Source: Linyphia triangularis (Eukaryota > Arthropoda > Arachnida > Araneae > Linyphiidae). From it: a stretch of 64,000 bases of DNA. Positions 61,805-64,000 of this stretch are shown in pieces; the first letter of the stretch is position 1; the number at the start of each line of letters is the position of its first letter. The position numbers and the translations under genes are program-made. The notes below the pieces were generated by a model. It was not told where the DNA came from, did no database searches, and saw only the letters and a list, made by a program, of their open reading frames with translations. The stretch covers positions 74,369,589-74,433,588 of the forward strand of contig OZ021733.1 in assembly GCA_963978545.1 (NCBI GenBank), given 5' to 3'.

Positions 61805-63529
61805 ATTTCTCAAAATGCTTCCAGATTTTGGTTTTAAAATAGAAATATAGTTTACAGTAACTTTTTATTAAATATGCCCAAGAAAGGACCCTCAAATCGC
61901 TTTATAAACCAAGCTGTCGGTATAATTCAGAAAAATCCAAAATAACGCGTTAACACAGAAATGGAGACGTTTTTGAACGCAATTTTTGAAACTAGTTGGG
62001 AATTGTCCGAAATGCTTTAAAATTTTAGCTGTGACCTTAGAGTATGCTCAAAAGTTACTTTTTATCAAAACTGTTCAAGAAAGGACCCTTATATCGATTT
62101 ATATCCCAAATTATCGGTAAAATTCAGAAAAATCCAAAATAACGCGTTAACACAGAAATAGAGACGATTTTGAAAGCAATTTTTAAAACTAGCTGGGAAT
62201 TGTCCGAAATGCTTTGAAAATGATCAAAAGTAACTTTTTATAAAAACTGTCAAGAAAGGACCCTTAAATCGCTGTATAGCCTAAACTGTCGGTAAAATTC
62301 AGAAAAATCCAAAATAACGCGTTAACACAGAAATAGAGACGATTTTGAACGATATTTTTCAAACTAGCTGGGAATTGTCCGAAATGCTTTGAAAATGCTC
62401 AAGAGTTACTTTTTATCAAAACTGTCAAGAAAGGACCCTTAAATCGCTTTATAGCCCAAACTGTCGGTAAAATTCAGAAAAATCCAAAATAACGCGTTAA
62501 CACAGAAATAGAGACGATTTTGAACGATATTTTTCAAACTAGCTGGGAATTGTCCGAAATGCTTTGAAAATGCTCAAGAGTTACTTTTTATCAAAACTGT
62601 CAAGAAAGGACCCTTAAATCGCTTTATAGCCCAAACTGTCGGTAAAATTCAGAAAAATCCAAAATAACGCGTTAACACAGAAATAGAGACGATTTTGAAA
62701 GCAATTTTTAAAACTAGCTGGGAATTGTCCGAAATGCTTTGAAAATGCTCAAAAGTAACTTTTTATCAAAACTGTCAAGAAAGGACCCTTTAATCGCTTT
62801 ATAGCCCAAACTGTTGGTAGAATTCCGAAAAATCCAAAATAACGCGTTAACACAGAAATAGAGACGGTTTTGAACGCAATTTCTGAAACTAGCTGGGAAT
62901 TGTCCGAAATGCTTTAAAATTTTAGCTGTGACCTAAGAGTATGCTTAAAAGTTTTTTTTTATCAAAACTGTTCAAGAAAGGACCCTTAAATCGATTTATA
63001 GCCTAAACTGTCGGTAAAATTCAGAAAAATCCAAAATAACGCGTTAACACAGAAATAGAGACGATTTTGAACGATATTTTTAAAACTAGCTGGGAAATGT
63101 CCGAAATGCTTTGAAAATGCTCAATAGTTACTTTTTATCAAAACTGTTCAAGAAAAGACCCTTAAATCGATTTATAGCCCAATCTGTCGGGAAAATTCAG
63201 TAAAATCCAAAATAACGCGTTAGCACAGAAATAGAGACGGTTTTGAACGAAATTTTGGAATTTAGCTGGGAAATGTCCGAAATGTGTCAAATTTAGCTGT
63301 TAACATAGGAGAATGCTTAAGAGTTACTTTTTATCAAAACTATCCAAGAAAGGTCCCTTAAATCGCTTTATAGCCCAAACTGTCGTTAAAATTCAAAAAA
63401 ATCCAAAATAACGCGTTTGCTCAGAAATGGAGACGATTTTGTACGAAATTTTGAAACTAGCTGGGAAATTTTAGTTGAAGACCTGAAATATGTTTTATAT
63501 TCATATTCTGTCGAAATTTGACTGAAAAA
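61805..63529 (+). repeat. Module C block C12 (1,725 bp, 9 monomers)
   Basis: Nine monomers. It belongs with C1 and C9 by the T run after TTAAAAG (near 62950) and CCGAAATGTGTC (near 63277), but has TTTTTCAAAC in both monomers 3 and 4 like C10 and C11. It therefore combines marks of both groups. Confidence 0.95.
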
Positions 63530-64000
63530 ATAATTTTTTGAATTTTCAAATTTTTCGAAATTTTTCAAAGGGGTTAGACTTAGGAAATTTTATGAAAAAA
63601 TCACTTTTCCAAAAAATAATTTTTTGAATTTTCAAATTTTTCGAAATTTTTCAAAGGGGTTAGTCTTAGGAAATTTTATGAAAAAATCACTTTTCCAAAA
63701 AATAATTTTTTGAATTTTCAAATTTTTCAAAGGGGTTAGCCTTAGGATATTTTATGAAAAAATCACTTTTCCAAAAAATAATTTTTTGAATTTTCAAATT
63801 TTTCAAAGGGGTTAGCCTTAGGAAATTTTATGAAAAAATCACTTTTCCAAAAATAATTTTTTGAATTTTCAAATTTTTCGAAATTTTTGAAAGGGGTTAG
63901 CCTTGGGAAATTTTATGAAAAAATCACTTTTCCAAAAAATAATTTTTTGAATTTTCAAATTTTTCGAAATTTTTCAAAGGGGTTAGCCTTAGGAAATTTT
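63530..64000 (+). repeat. Module A array (post-C subfamily 2, cut by window edge)
   Basis: Units start at 63530, 63616, 63702, 63778, 63853 and 63939; the last is truncated by the window end. The order, including TTTTTGAAAGG and CCTTGGGAAATT in the fifth unit, is that of the 495-bp array after C9, so a B run is expected about 24 bp beyond the window. Confidence 0.94.

Overview
The whole 64-kb window is strongly AT-rich satellite DNA, every copy in the same orientation. I find no protein-coding gene, tRNA, rRNA, recognisable transposon or CRISPR array in it. The size and layered organisation point to a eukaryotic heterochromatic, centromeric or pericentromeric array, probably assembled from long reads. 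I cannot name the species. The runs of short A/T tracts (TTTTTCGAAATTTTTC-like) resemble nematode intergenic DNA, but that is only an impression.

Three modules tile the sequence with no remaining gap. Module A is a short unit of 76 bp or 86 bp; the two forms differ by one 10-bp duplication. Module B is a core of about 579-585 bp followed by one 86-bp A unit, giving a 665/666-bp tandem period. It contains an old internal 156-bp duplication. Module C is a block of 1,725 bp (1,549-1,550 bp in three cases) made of nine (or eight) monomers of 175 or 196/197 bp, each carrying an ACGCGTT box. B and C are related: they share a 40-bp identical head and a nearly identical 50-bp tail, and the first part of B is a diverged C monomer.

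The modules alternate in a fixed order: post-C A array, run of B units, pre-C A array, C block, then again. There are 12 C blocks, 45 B units in 12 runs and 25 stand-alone A arrays. Region by region (A array lengths in bp): A637-Bx4-A712-C1 (1-5655); A502-Bx2-A236-C2 (to 9369); A887-Bx5-A248-C3 (to 15475); A649-Bx3-A636-C4 (to 20400); A801-B-A560-B-A560-Bx3-A712-C5 (to 27667); A485-C6 (to 29702); A649-Bx4-A712-C7 (to 35368); A649-Bx10-A560-C8 (to 44875); A649-Bx5-A635-C9 (to 50953); A495-Bx2-A635-C10 (to 55058); A573-C11 (to 57356); A573-Bx5-A635-C12 (to 63529); then a truncated A array to the end.

Diagnostic single-base and small-indel variants sit at fixed positions within these cycles, as in a higher-order repeat. 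Several places show clear signs of unequal exchange: a 1,144-bp tandem duplication, two C-A-C arrangements lacking B, single-monomer deletions in C, and chimeric B units. The short open frames are by-products of the repeat and I do not call any of them genes.
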